From assembly GCF_029866485.1 (NCBI RefSeq), contig NZ_CP092332.1, positions 2,170,001-2,234,000 of the forward strand: DNA of 64,000 nucleotides. Direction: 5' to 3'. This document shows, piece by piece, positions 17,503-28,600 of the stretch. This stretch comes from Flavobacterium keumense (lineage in GTDB: Bacteria; Bacteroidota; Bacteroidia; Flavobacteriales; Flavobacteriaceae). The first letter of the stretch is position 1. The number at the start of each line of letters is the position of its first letter. The notes beneath the pieces were generated by a model that saw only the letters and a list, made by a program, of their open reading frames with translations, was not told where the DNA came from and searched no databases. The translations under genes were made by a program, and so were the position numbers.

Positions 17503-17642
17503 GCTTTCTGAGTGCTTTTAGAATTACTTACTGTTTGTTTGGCAAGAAGACTCAAAAAATTGATTACTTCTTGAATTTGTTCATCAGTTAATTCTGGGTT
17601 TGCTTTTTTTACTATTTTTTTATATTTCTCAAATACTACCAC
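17499..17642 (-). CDS. 47-aa ORF translationally coupled to the recombinase
   Basis: A GTG at 17642 opens 47 codons (VVVFEKYKKIVKKANPELTD, then a Gln/Ser-rich helix ending STQKA). Its TGA at 17499-17501 overlaps the recombinase ATG by 4 bp, the classic ATGA coupling. The sequence is amphipathic and helix-like. A candidate ATG upstream hits a stop at once, so GTG is the only good start. It may be a small partner or recombination directionality factor of the integrase, but this is only inference from position. Confidence 0.55.
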   Translation of the reverse strand: MVVFEKYKKIVKKANPELTDEQIQEVINFLSLLAKQTVSNSKSTQKA

Positions 17643-17719
17643 ATTTTAATTAATGTGCGTCACTTTCGGCTTATCCGATAAGTTTACAGTATGTCAATGA
17701 ATCTGATTTGTTCAGTATT

Positions 17720-18634
17720 CTATAACTTGTATTTTTTTGTGTTCTCAAAATTCACAATGTTTCCATCTACAGTATCAATATTAATCGATTGATAGTCCCC
17801 TTTTTTAATGTGCTCTAATAACCGACTTTCTAATTGTGCTTTCTTAATTGTTGTAACCTCTAACATTTCTATTCTATCGTTTTTAAAGCGAATTTGAATT
17901 GATTTTATATTTTTATGCTTTTTACGAATATGCTTTAAAACAGCATGTTCTTCTTTGGTTAAAATTGAAATTGTTCTTGACTCAAAATTATCATTCCCTC
18001 TTTTTAGAAAATTAGCAATAATCCTACTCAATGAAACACTTAAATACGTTTGTGTTAATAATGACGACAACTCATTTGTTGTATTTTTCAAATGAAATCC
18101 TCTAAGTGATTCAGCCGACATAGGAATACATGCACCTGGAATATCCTTTATAAACAAAAGAGACCAATCTTCATTAGCAGCTATAGCATTTACAACAATA
18201 GTATCCAAATTAGTGATTTCAGCACTTGCCTCTAAATCAATTTGGCTTAAATCAAAAGCATTTAGTTTATTAAATGGTTCGTCTCCCAATTTTTCTATGA
18301 AATTTTCTTTGTCTTTAGTAACTGATTGCATAAACTTACCAATAGTTATCTCTTCAAATAATCCTTGTTTAATCAATTCAATTTCATCGTAATTAAAACC
18401 GTAATTTCTTAATTCAACTATAATCTTAATCCAAATATATTCAGTATAATTTACCTTTTTCCAGTCGCCTTTATCAGAATCTCCTCCTATTGACAACAAG
18501 CCTGAACGTTCCCAATTCACAAGGTCAGTATAAATAACATCTAACTCTGTTTTTAAAAAAACTCGTTCTCTAAGTTTATCATATAAATTCTCTGATAAGT
18601 CAGGATTGTTTACAAAATTTTCTATTGGCTCCAT
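17720..18634 (-). CDS. MerR-like DNA-binding domain protein of the integrative element
   Basis: I start at ATG 18634, giving 304 residues; the ATG 37 codons earlier adds Cys/Lys-rich sequence unlike a protein start. Residues 20-90 resemble a winged-helix MerR-type domain: a short helix pair, then VNWERSGLLSIGG, then a wing and KKVNYTEYIWIKIIVELRNY with GFNYDEIELIKQGL. The remaining ~200 residues have no family I recognise; they are mixed alpha/beta with a basic helix near residue 240 (HAVLKHIRKKHKNIKSIQIR). Position next to the recombinase suggests a regulator of the element. Function not established. Confidence 0.6.
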   Translation of the reverse strand: MEPIENFVNNPDLSENLYDKLRERVFLKTELDVIYTDLVNWERSGLLSIGGDSDKGDWKKVNYTEYIWIKIIVELRNYGFNYDEIELIKQGLFEEITIGKFMQSVTKDKENFIEKLGDEPFNKLNAFDLSQIDLEASAEITNLDTIVVNAIAANEDWSLLFIKDIPGACIPMSAESLRGFHLKNTTNELSSLLTQTYLSVSLSRIIANFLKRGNDNFESRTISILTKEEHAVLKHIRKKHKNIKSIQIRFKNDRIEMLEVTTIKKAQLESRLLEHIKKGDYQSINIDTVDGNIVNFENTKKYKL

Positions 18635-18786
18635 TGTATTTTTTTTCAAATATAATAATAAGTTTGCTTTGTTACAAACTTTAATGTAATTTTGTTTAGA
18701 TTTTATCTTCCAGTTAAGAAGATTGCAAATGGTATTACTATTCATTTGAATAAAAGTAAAATCAAACGATATTTAAACTAACAAGT

Positions 18787-19178
18787 ATGTTCAGAAAAGA
18801 AAAAAAATGTAAAAATCCCGAATGTGAATCGGTCATTGAATACTTTGAGAATCCAAAGAAGCTATTTTGCAATGCCAGTTGTAAAAATAGATTTCATTAC
18901 TTATCCGACAGAAAAAAAATCACGAGGTATATGAATTTCAAAAAGCATTAAAAACCAATTACGAAATAGCGATACATTTCTTTAAACAAAACATCTTTGA
19001 AGTGGATGCTAAAGTAGCCAAAGCATTAGGATTTAAAAGAAATGTTTACATGGGTATTAAACAGTTTTCACGAAGTGAAAAATTGTATCATTCGTTAAAA
19101 AGAATTAAAGACATTTTCTTTTTACACGACATTGAAAAAGACATAATTCTTTTTTACCAGTACAATGATGTAAACTAG
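18787..19178 (+). pseudogene. Zinc-ribbon protein interrupted by a -1 frame change at an A run (possible programmed frameshift)
   Basis: ATG 18787 opens 54 codons ending at TAA 18949-18951. The N-terminus has a zinc-ribbon pattern, Cys8-x4-Cys13 and Cys28-x3-Cys32 (CKNPEC, FCNASCKNR). At 18911-18920 the frame crosses G followed by eight A. In the zero frame this reads xxA AAA AAA, a canonical slippery heptamer. A -1 shift there continues as NHEVYEFQKALKTNYEIAIH to YNDVN and TAG at 19176, giving a joined 130-residue protein. The downstream frame has normal codon use and no start of its own. It is either a homopolymer deletion (real or sequencing) or -1 frameshifting. Function unknown. Confidence 0.6.
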
Positions 19179-20007
19179 GCTGTTGTTTTGTTTTAATTAT
19201 TGTTTGTTTCATCTATTAGAATTCCATTACAAAACCATTACAAAAATCTATACTAAAACGCGCAACAACTCTTAAAGAAAAAAAGCGGTTTGCTGTATGT
19301 AAGATAATACTAAATCGATGCCCCCATCAATTTGCAAACCGCCTAAAGATCCCAAATCTTATAAATCAAAGGTAATACTTGTTGTTCCATATAAACAAAT
19401 CCAAATTGTTAATTTTTAATGAATTAAAAAGAAAAAAAAGAAAAAAGTTAGTGCGAATTAATAAGCACAAAACACAAACAATAGTATAGAAGAATTTCGA
19501 AAGAAAAAATACTATTATCATTAATTAGAAACCATAAAAAAACCATTAGATAGAACTAATAGTCTTTGTTTAGTTTTTTTAGTATTATTTCGAAATAAAA
19601 CGAGTATTATTTTTTTAAAGAAATAGCAAAGAAACTGTAAAGAAGATGTAAAAGAAATTCATTAGAAAAACCTAATGAATTTATTAATAAAAAGGCTAAA
19701 ATAAAAGCTATTAGAAACACTATATGGTAACTAAAGGAACTAAAGTGTTTTTCAACGATTTTGAGCTCTTTGTTCCTTTAGAGATTTCTTTGGCTTTTTG
19801 ATTGAAAAAATGGTGTTCAAGTAGTTGTCTAAACGTTTTTTTTGCCCATTTGACTCATCACCATTGCTCTTTGATTTATAAAACTTATTCTAAATAATAA
19901 TTTTTATCGGGCGACTAATTTGCAGCTATTTTTGGTTTAAATCGAAGCGAAATACTAAACAGAAACTACTGCCTATTTTTCTTTTACACATCAGGTATTT
20001 GCTTATT
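19179..20007. other. 829-bp non-coding region with inverted repeats
   Basis: No gene is visible. The stretch is very AT-rich. GCGGTTTGC at 19285-19293 is mirrored by GCAAACCGC at 19334-19342, with a nested GATG-CCCC-CATC hairpin at 19317-19328 inside the loop. A second, 8-bp pair AAAGGAAC/GTTCCTTT flanks about 19733-19790. It could hold an attachment or replication-control site of the element, but no direct evidence was found. Confidence 0.5.
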
Positions 20008-20352
20008 TTAAGCTCGTAAAGTGGCAGAATTCATCTTCTTATCAAGTGCTGCACTTTTACTTCTTCTAACGTCTTTATCTGCTTTTGAATGATGATTATT
20101 GGCTGCAATAGACTTCCTAAGGGTTAAAGAATCTTCTAAGCGTTGCTTTTTTTCTTTTTTGACGAAATCGGCATAATCTAACTCTAAGGCTTCTAATATT
20201 CTGAATAATAACTCCGCAGAGATTTTTGCCTTTCCACATTCAACTTTTGTGTAATAGCTTTGTGTAAAATGCAACTCTGTTGCCATAAGTTTTTGGGAAT
20301 ACTTCTTTTCGTTTCTAGTCTTTCTAATCAGTTTCAGACAGGTGGCTATCAT
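20008..20352 (-). CDS. XRE-family helix-turn-helix regulator
   Basis: The 114-residue protein has a Cro/C1-type helix-turn-helix at about residues 6-60. It includes YSQKLMATELHFTQSYYTKV, the two core helices, then ECGKAKISAELLFRILEALE. The second half is a basic, low-complexity tail (KKEKKQRLEDS ... ADKDVRRSKSAALDKKMN). This is typical for small repressors of mobile elements. It lies between non-coding DNA and a truncated methyltransferase gene, so it may mark the element's right end. Confidence 0.85.
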   Translation of the reverse strand: MIATCLKLIRKTRNEKKYSQKLMATELHFTQSYYTKVECGKAKISAELLFRILEALELDYADFVKKEKKQRLEDSLTLRKSIAANNHHSKADKDVRRSKSAALDKKMNSATLRA

Positions 20353-20406
20353 ATTTAATTACAATTTAGTTGATAAAAATGTTTTATTGAGGGCTAAATA
20401 TTGGAT

Positions 20407-20933
20407 TCAAAGTCGTTTAAATGATTGTATTTGTATTTGAATGAGTACATAACCTAAAATCAAAAATAAGACAGTCAATGCATTTGGCGTTGTTAAAAAA
20501 AGTCCAACCAAACTTAATATAATTCCTAAAAAAATTGGGTTTCTAGAAAATTTAAAAAGTCCAGATGTAATAAGGTCTGTTTTAGTTTCTGTATCAATGC
20601 CTATTCTCCAAGAATTTTTCATTTGATTTTGTGCAATAATTGTCCAGATTAGGGCAACTACTAAAAGTCCAATAGCAACATACTTAAAATACAAACCTTC
20701 AAGTTGTATAACCAGGGAAAATTATGATAACATGTTGGGAAAAAATCAAATAGGAAGACATAAATAAAAACTAAAATTATTGTCAACTTGAAATACAGTC
20801 CAATTAAACCATAAACACTATTGTCTTTAGGTAATACTATTTTTCTTGCTACAATAATACTTTTAGCTACAAATGAGATTCCAAAATAAACGATAAAATA
20901 CATCGGTAAAAAAAATCGTAATAAATCATTCAT
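20407..20933 (-). pseudogene. Isoprenylcysteine carboxyl methyltransferase-like membrane protein, frameshifted and truncated
   Basis: Two overlapping open frames make one ICMT-like protein. The first (20933 to about 20700) reads MNDLLRFFLPMYFIVYFGIS to HNFPWLYNL. The second continues YFKYVAIGLLVVALIWTIIA, then NSWRIGIDTETKTDLITSG, LFKFSRNPIFLG and LGYVLIQIQI. The join needs one extra base in TTGAAGG (to TTGGAAGG, LEG), so a 1-nt deletion is likely. The protein also stops after IQIQSFKRL, just where relatives carry the C-terminal EExxL ... HGxxYxxY...RW methyl-donor segment. It therefore lacks the usual catalytic end and is probably dead. The truncation abuts the XRE gene of the putative element. 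Confidence 0.75.
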
Positions 20934-20971
20934 ATAATTAAAATTTGAAGTGTTGCAACTATCCCAAAAAC

Positions 20972-21583
20972 TTATATCTTCTCCAAAAAATCAATTATTT
21001 TAAAAATTCTAAAATCTTTAATTAGAGGATCGTATAGTTCTTGCTCTAAATAGCTAACCATTAATTTATCACCTACCTTTATTTTATTTTCTAACAATAA
21101 AGAAGCACTTTCAAAGTAACTTAGCACCAACAATGTATGTAGTTTATTATTACTATCTCTGACAATTAAACTAAGGAACTGATTTGTCTTTATCTCAATA
21201 ATTGTACATTCAAATAAATTAGTAGGTACCTCACGAACAGACTTTTGGTTCTCTTTAATGTTAGTAGAATTTTTACCTAAATTAAATAAATACTCAGGGC
21301 AGTAATTTAGCATCTTAACAGCTATTTCACCACTTAATTTTGTTAATTCGTCAGAGTTTGAATAATCGATTTGACTTATACCGTTTAAGGAGCTATTGTA
21401 CTTGTTAATATTTGTAATCATACAAAGACCCAGCTCCATTTCAATTTTTGATAAATCAACATTATTTTTTAAATCAAAATTTTTATTTTTCAAACAACTA
21501 CAAGTTTCTTTAGCAATTGTATCTAAAACAACTTGTCCTCGAGTAAAAAAAGAAATAAAAAAAAATAACAATATATACTTCAT
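20972..21583 (-). CDS. Secreted protein of unknown function, 203 aa
   Basis: The N-terminus MKYILLFFFISFFTRGQVVL is a signal peptide. The mature part has Cys pairs (KETCSCLKNK, ELGLCMIT, MLNYCPEYLF, FECTIIE) and a C-terminal half rich in beta strands with IVRDSNNKLHTLLVLSYF and KVGDKLMVSYLEQELYDP, somewhat like an OB or small beta-barrel fold. I do not recognise the family. It is separated from the methyltransferase pseudogene by 38 bp and from PorP by 134 bp, so no operon is clear. Confidence 0.6.
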   Translation of the reverse strand: MKYILLFFFISFFTRGQVVLDTIAKETCSCLKNKNFDLKNNVDLSKIEMELGLCMITNINKYNSSLNGISQIDYSNSDELTKLSGEIAVKMLNYCPEYLFNLGKNSTNIKENQKSVREVPTNLFECTIIEIKTNQFLSLIVRDSNNKLHTLLVLSYFESASLLLENKIKVGDKLMVSYLEQELYDPLIKDFRIFKIIDFLEKI

Positions 21584-21717
21584 ACTAAAATAATTTAACC
21601 CTTTGATTGCTCTTAATTAAGCCTTAAATACAAACGCTAACTATTCAGGTGTTGAATTAAGGTACTTGTTCATAAAACATCAAGAATAAATTAATCAACA
21701 TGTGTATACTGAATTTA

Positions 21718-22602
21718 TTAAAACTTAAACTGTAATAATATTTCGTTTGTATTTTTCGATCTTGCCAAAGCAGCAATTGTACTCATTTCATAAGCATAAC
21801 CAAATACAAATCTATTACTTACCTTAAGAGTTGTTAATGCAGCATATTTATTATCTGTACTATAATTAGCCCCAATTTCAAACTTATCATTAAAACTGAA
21901 CATGGTTGTTAGATTTAAAATAGATGGAGATTTTTGAATATAATTCCAATTCAATGAAGGCTTTAACATTAAGTTATCGCTAATATCAAAATCCATTCCT
22001 GCCCCAATGTACATTTGAGGTAAATCTGTGTATACCAATGCAACTCCTTCTTTCTCTTTTACTTTTGCTAAATCAAAAACTCTTGGAACTGAAAATGTTG
22101 CATACCAACCTTCTCCTTTAAGTAATGTACCTACTCCAATATTAGGTGAAAATCTACTGATCGATTGAATAGAGGGGTCTACAAATACATTATAGGTATT
22201 TAGACCAGAAAAATTAACCTCATAAAAATCCGCAACAGCCTTTATTCCAAAATACATATCGGTATTTCTTGAAATTTGCAATTTATATGATATATCAAGT
22301 CCAAAAAAACCTTGTTTTTCAATAAATGTTTTATTATTTTCTAAAGAAAGTCCTATTGCCAAATTATTAGCTAAAGGTGTCCCAAAAGAAATATATTGAG
22401 ATTCCGGACCGTTAGGAACACCAGTCCATTGACGTCGCAATGAACTGGTTAGTAACGTTTGCCCATCAACACCTACATAAGCTGGATTAATAATATTCAT
22501 ATGATACCTATAACGTGTGAATATATTTTGCTCCTGTGAATAAATGGCAATACAAAACAGTAAACTTGTTCCTACCAACAAAATATCTTTAATTTTTTTC
22601 AT
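21718..22602 (-). CDS. PorP/SprF-family outer-membrane protein, partner of the 7164-aa adhesin
   Basis: The 294-residue protein has a signal peptide (ILLVGTSLLFCIAIYSQEQ). It then has the PorP/SprF family start (NIFTRYRYHMNIINPAYVGV, SLRRQWTGVPNGPESQYISF). The rest is alternating beta strands ending FVFGYAYEMSTIAALARSKN and a terminal ILLQFKF with an aromatic last residue, as in outer-membrane barrels. Known SprF is needed for secretion or attachment of the SprB adhesin through T9SS. It starts 24 bp after the adhesin stop codon, in the same operon, and is close in sequence to the copy at 44382. I infer it handles the giant protein upstream. Confidence 0.92.
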   Translation of the reverse strand: MKKIKDILLVGTSLLFCIAIYSQEQNIFTRYRYHMNIINPAYVGVDGQTLLTSSLRRQWTGVPNGPESQYISFGTPLANNLAIGLSLENNKTFIEKQGFFGLDISYKLQISRNTDMYFGIKAVADFYEVNFSGLNTYNVFVDPSIQSISRFSPNIGVGTLLKGEGWYATFSVPRVFDLAKVKEKEGVALVYTDLPQMYIGAGMDFDISDNLMLKPSLNWNYIQKSPSILNLTTMFSFNDKFEIGANYSTDNKYAALTTLKVSNRFVFGYAYEMSTIAALARSKNTNEILLQFKF

Positions 22603-22626
22603 TTACTTCTTAGTTAAATTTCATTA

Positions 22627-25600
22627 TTACTTAGTTATATAAAACCATCCTTGTTCATCGATTACATTGTCTCCATCTAAATCGATTTGGTAATAGTAAG
22701 AGCCTACACTAAGTTGAGCTTTCCAATCATTTTTATAATTCACTTGCTCAAATACTTTTTTACCGTTACTGTCAAACACATATACTATTGAATTTGGATA
22801 GTTTTGAATATTTATAATTACCCATTCGTCATTAATTCCATCACCATTTGGAGTAAATACCTGAGATGGATTTATCTCAACTAAATCACAAACATCTCCT
22901 TTTCCATCTCCATCAATATCCTCTTGATTTGGATTAGCTATCAGAGGACAATTATCTTTGGTATCGCTAACACCATCTCCGTCTATATCCGATATTACAG
23001 TTATCTTAATATTAGATATTGCATTACCCCCTGTATTCGTAGCCGTTACTACATAAACGGTAGCAATAACCTCCTCTGTCGGTGTACCTGTAATGGCTCC
23101 CGTAGCGGTGTTCAAGCTCAAGCCTGTTGGTAATGCTGGACTTACTGAATAACTTGTTGGAGTACCTCCTACATTCGTAGGGGCTGCAATAGGGGTAATC
23201 GCTGTACCTTTGGTATAGGTAAACGGTGAACCAATATAAGTCAAGGCTGATGGCGCGATATCATTCACTGTGATACTTAAAGTAGCCGTGGTACTACCTC
23301 CTGTATTAGTAGCCGTAATAGTATACGTAGCTGAAGCAGTTACTGCTGTTGGTGTGCCTGTAATGGCTCCTGTAGCAGTGTTCAAGCTCAAGCCTGCTGG
23401 TAAAGCTGGTGATACTGAATAACTTGTTGGAGTACCTCCTACATTCGTAGGGGCTGCAATAGGGGTAATCGCTGTACCTTTGGTATAGGTAAACGGTGAA
23501 CCTGTGTATGTAAGCGCCGACGGAGCTGGTGTAGAATTAATAACTACAAAAGCAAAAGCTGTTGAACTCACTCCATTATAATTAACATCGGAGGCAACCG
23601 TAACTACTACCTCATATGTACCAATATTTGTTGGTGCTGTAGTACTTGGTCCATAAGAGGTTGCTCCTGTACCCGTATAAGTGTAGGTTACTGTTCCTGT
23701 TGAACCTGTTATTGTAGCCGTAGGAGCTTGTATTGAACCAGTATAAGTAAAACTTGTTCCTGTAAAAGCAACAGTAGTATTGGCTTTACCAATCGTAAAG
23801 GCCAATGTTGGTGAAATAGCTCCTTCATAATCAGCATCAGCAGCCACCGTAGCTACTACCTCATATGTACCAGCGTTTATTGGTGCTATAGTACTTGGTC
23901 CATAAGAGGTTGTACCTGTTCCACTATACACATAAGTCACTGCCCCTGTAGAACCTGTTACTGTAGACGTTGATGGTCCTTGAGGGTTACCTGTATAAGT
24001 AAATACAGTTACGCCTGTTGCGGTAATAGTTGAGTTAGCTCTATTAACGGTGATGTTAATGCTTGCTGTAGTACTACCTCCTGTATTAGTAGCCGTAATA
24101 GTATACGTAGCTGAAGCAGTTACTGCTGTCGGTGTGCCTGTAATGGCTCCTGTAGCAGTATTCAAGCTCAAGCCTGCTGGTAATGCTGGCGATACTGAGT
24201 AGCTTGTTGGAGTACCTCCTGAGTTAGTTGGTGCTGCGATAGCCGTGATAGCAGTGCCTTTGGTATAGGTAAACGGTGAACCGGTGTACACTAAAGTAGT
24301 AGGTGCTGCATCATTAACAGTGATGTTAATAGTCGCTGTAGTACTACCTCCTGTATTAGTAGCCGTAATAGTATACGTAGCCGATGCGGTTACTGCAGTT
24401 GGTGTGCCTGTAATGGCTCCTGTAGCAGTATTCAAGCTCAAGCCTGCTGGTAATGCTGGTGATACTGAGTAGCTTGTTGGAGTACCTCCTGAGTTGGTAG
24501 GTGCTGCGATAGCCGTGATAGCCGTGCCTTTGGTATAGGTAAACGGTGAACCGGTGTACACTAAAGTAGTAGGTGCTGCATCATTAACAGTGATGTTAAT
24601 AGTCGCTGTAGTACTACCTCCTGTATTAGTAGCCGTAATAGTATACGTAGCTGAAGCAGTTACTGCTGTTGGTGTGCCTGTAATGGCTCCTGTAGCGGTG
24701 TTCAAGCTCAAGCCTGCTGGTAAGGCTGGTGATACTGAGTAGCTCACTACTGTTCCACCACCATTAGTTGGTGCTGCAATCGGAGCGATCGCAGTTCCTT
24801 TGGTATAGGTAAACGGTGAACCGGTGTACACTAAAGTAGTAGGTGCTGCATCATTAACAGTGATGTTAATAGTCGCTGTAGTACTACCTCCTGTATTAGT
24901 AGCCGTAATAGTATACGTAGCCGATGCGGTTACTGCAGTTGGTGTGCCTGTAATGGCTCCTGTAGCAGTATTCAAGCTCAAGCCTGCTGGTAATGCTGGT
25001 GATACTGCATAGCTCACTACTGTTCCACCACCATTAGTTGGTGCTGCAATCGGAGCGATCGCAGTTCCTTTGGTATAGGTAAACGGTGAACCGGTGTACA
25101 CTAAAGTAGTAGGTGCTGCATCATTAACAGTGATGTTAATAGTCGCTGTAGTACTACCTCCTGTATTAGTAGCCGTAATAGTATACGTAGCTGAAGCAGT
25201 TACTGCTGTTGGTGTGCCTGTAATGGCTCCTGTAGCAGTGTTCAAGCTCAAGCCTGCTGGTAATGCTGGCGATACTGAGTAGCTCACTACTGTTCCACCA
25301 CCATTCGTAGGGGCTGCAATAGCCGTGATAGCGGTACCCTTGGTATAGGTAAACGGTGAACCGGTGTAGGCTAAAGTAGTAGGTGCTGCATCATTAACAG
25401 TGATGTTAATAGTCGCTGTAGTACTACCTCCTGTATTAGTAGCCGTAATAGTATACGTAGCTGAAGCAGTTACTGCTGTTGGTGTGCCTGTAATGGCTCC
25501 TGTAGCAGTGTTCAAGCTCAAGCCTGCTGGTAATGCTGGCGATACTGAGTAGCTCACTACTGTTCCACCACCATTCGTAGGGGCTGCAATAGCCGTAATA

Positions 25601-28600
25601 GCCGTGCCCTTGGTATAGGTAAACGGTGAACCGGTGTAGGCTAAAGTAGTAGGTGCTGCATCATTAACAGTGATGTTAATGCTGGCTGTTGTGCTTCCAC
25701 CTGTGTTGGTAGCCGTAATCGTGTATGAAGCTGATGCGGTTACTGCAGTTGGTGTTCCTGTAATGGCTCCTGTAGCGGTGTTCAAGCTCAAGCCTGCTGG
25801 TAATGCTGGCGATACTGAGTAGCTCACTACTGTTCCACCACCATTCGTAGGGGCTGCAATAGCCGTAATAGCCGTGCCCTTGGTATAGGTAAACGGTGAA
25901 CCGGTGTAGGCTAAAGTAGTAGGTGCTGCATCATTAACAGTGATGTTAATGCTGGCTGTTGTGCTTCCACCTGTGTTGGTAGCCGTAATCGTGTATGAAG
26001 CTGATGCGGTTACTGCAGTTGGTGTTCCTGTAATGGCTCCTGTAGCGGTGTTCAAGCTCAAGCCTGCTGGTAATGCTGGCGATACTGAGTAGCTTGTTGG
26101 AGTACCTCCTGAGTTGGTAGGTGCTGCAATAGCCGTGATAGCGGTACCCTTGGTATAGGTAAACGGTGAACCGGTGTAGGCTAAAGTAGTAGGTGCTGCA
26201 TCATTAACAGTGATGTTAATAGTCGCTGTAGTACTACCTCCTGTATTAGTAGCCGTAATAGTATACGTAGCTGAAGCAGTTACTGCTGTTGGTGTGCCTG
26301 TAATGGCTCCTGTAGCAGTGTTCAAGCTCAAGCCTGCTGGTAATGCTGGCGATACTGCATAGCTAACTACTGTTCCACCACCATTCGTAGGGGCTGCAAT
26401 AGCCGTAATAGCCGTGCCTTTGGTATAGGTAAACGGTGAACCGGTGTACGTAAGCGCCGATGGGGCGATATCTTTAACAGTGATGTTAATAGTCGCTGTA
26501 GTACTACCTCCTGTATTAGTAGCCGTAATAGTATACGTAGCCGATGCGGTTACTGCAGTTGGTGTTCCTGTAATGGCTCCTGTAGCGGTGTTCAAGCTCA
26601 AGCCTGCTGGTAATGCTGGCGATACTGAGTAGCTCACTACTGCTCCACCACCATTAGTTGGTGCTGCGATAGCCGTGATAGCCGTGCCTTTGGTATAGGT
26701 AAACGGTGAACCTGTGTAGGCTAAAGTAGTAGGTGCTGCATCATTCACAGTGATACTTAAAGTAGTCGTGGTGCTGCCTCCTGTATTAGTAGCCGTAATG
26801 GTATACGTAGCCGATGCGGTTACTGCAGTTGGTGTGCCTGTAATGGCTCCTGTAGCAGTGTTCAAGCTCAAGCCTGCTGGTAATGCTGGTGATACGGCAT
26901 AGCTAACTACTGTTCCACCACCATTAGTTGGTGCTGCAATCGGAGCGATCGCAGTTCCTTTGGTATAGGTGAACGGTGAACCGGTGTAGGCTAAAGTAGT
27001 AGGTGCAATGTCATTAACAGTGATGTTAATAGTCGCTGTAGTACTACCTCCTGTATTAGTAGCCGTAATGGTATACGTAGCTGAAGCAGTTACTGCTGTT
27101 GGTGTGCCTGTAATGGCTCCTGTAGCAGTGTTCAAGCTCAAGCCTGCTGGTAATGCTGGTGATACTGAGTAGCTCACTACTGCTCCACCACCATTAGTTG
27201 GTGCTGCGATAGCCGTGATAGCCGTGCCTTTGGTATAGGTAAACGGTGAACCTGTGTAGGCTAAAGTAGTAGGTGCTGCATCATTCACAGTGATACTTAA
27301 AGTAGTCGTGGTGCTGCCTCCTGTATTAGTAGCCGTAATGGTATACGTAGCCGATGCGGTTACTGCAGTTGGTGTGCCTGTAATGGCTCCTGTAGCAGTA
27401 TTCAAGCTCAAGCCTGCTGGTAATGCTGGTGATACTGAGTAGCTCACTACTGCTCCACCACCATTAGTTGGTGCTGCGATAGCCGTGATAGCCGTGCCTT
27501 TGGTATAGGTAAACGGTGAACCGGTGTACACTAAAGTAGTAGGTGCTGCATCATTAACAGTGATGTTAATAGTCGCTGTAGTACTACCTCCTGTATTAGT
27601 AGCCGTAATAGTATACGTAGCCGATGCGGTTACTGCAGTTGGTGTGCCTGTAATGGCTCCTGTAGCAGTATTCAAGCTCAAGCCTGCTGGTAATGCTGGT
27701 GATACTGAGTAGCTTGTTGGAGTACCTCCTGAGTTGGTAGGTGCTGCGATAGCCGTGATAGCCGTGCCTTTGGTATAGGTAAACGGTGAACCGGTGTACA
27801 CTAAAGTAGTAGGTGCTGCATCATTAACAGTGATGTTAATAGTCGCTGTAGTACTACCTCCTGTATTAGTAGCCGTAATAGTATACGTAGCTGAAGCAGT
27901 TACTGCTGTTGGTGTGCCTGTAATGGCTCCTGTAGCGGTGTTCAAGCTCAAGCCTGCTGGTAAGGCTGGTGATACTGAGTAGCTCACTACTGTTCCACCA
28001 CCATTAGTTGGTGCTGCAATCGGAGCGATCGCAGTTCCTTTGGTATAGGTAAACGGTGAACCGGTGTAGGCTAAAGTAGTAGGTGCTGCATCATTAACAG
28101 TGATGTTAATGCTGGCTGTTGTGCTTCCACCTGTGTTGGTAGCCGTAATCGTGTATGAAGCTGATGCGGTTACTGCAGTTGGTGTTCCTGTAATGGCTCC
28201 TGTAGCGGTGTTCAAGCTCAAGCCTGCTGGTAATGCTGGCGATACTGAGTAGCTCACTACTGTTCCACCACCATTCGTAGGGGCTGCAATAGCCGTAATA
28301 GCCGTGCCCTTGGTATAGGTAAACGGTGAACCGGTGTACACTAAAGTAGTAGGTGCTGCATCATTAACAGTGATGTTAATAGTCGCTGTAGTACTACCTC
28401 CTGTATTAGTAGCCGTAATAGTATACGTAGCCGATGCGGTTACTGCAGTTGGTGTTCCTGTAATGGCTCCTGTAGCGGTGTTCAAGCTCAAGCCTGCTGG
28501 TAATGCTGGCGATACTGAGTAGCTCACTACTGTTCCACCACCATTCGTAGGGGCTGCAATAGCCGTGATAGCGGTACCCTTGGTATAGGTAAACGGTGAA

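Larger units (their letters stand above)
15990..20406 (-). mobile_element. Probable small integrative element adjoining ssrA
   Basis: The stretch between the 3' end of tmRNA and the truncated methyltransferase pseudogene holds a large serine recombinase, a small coupled ORF, a MerR-like protein, a zinc-ribbon ORF and an XRE regulator, all hypothetical or mobile-type. The recombinase lies directly at ssrA, a common integration target. The right end is inferred from the truncated C-terminus of the neighbouring gene at 20407. I found no clear direct repeat of the ssrA 3' end, which serine recombinases need not leave. The boundaries are approximate. Confidence 0.45.
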
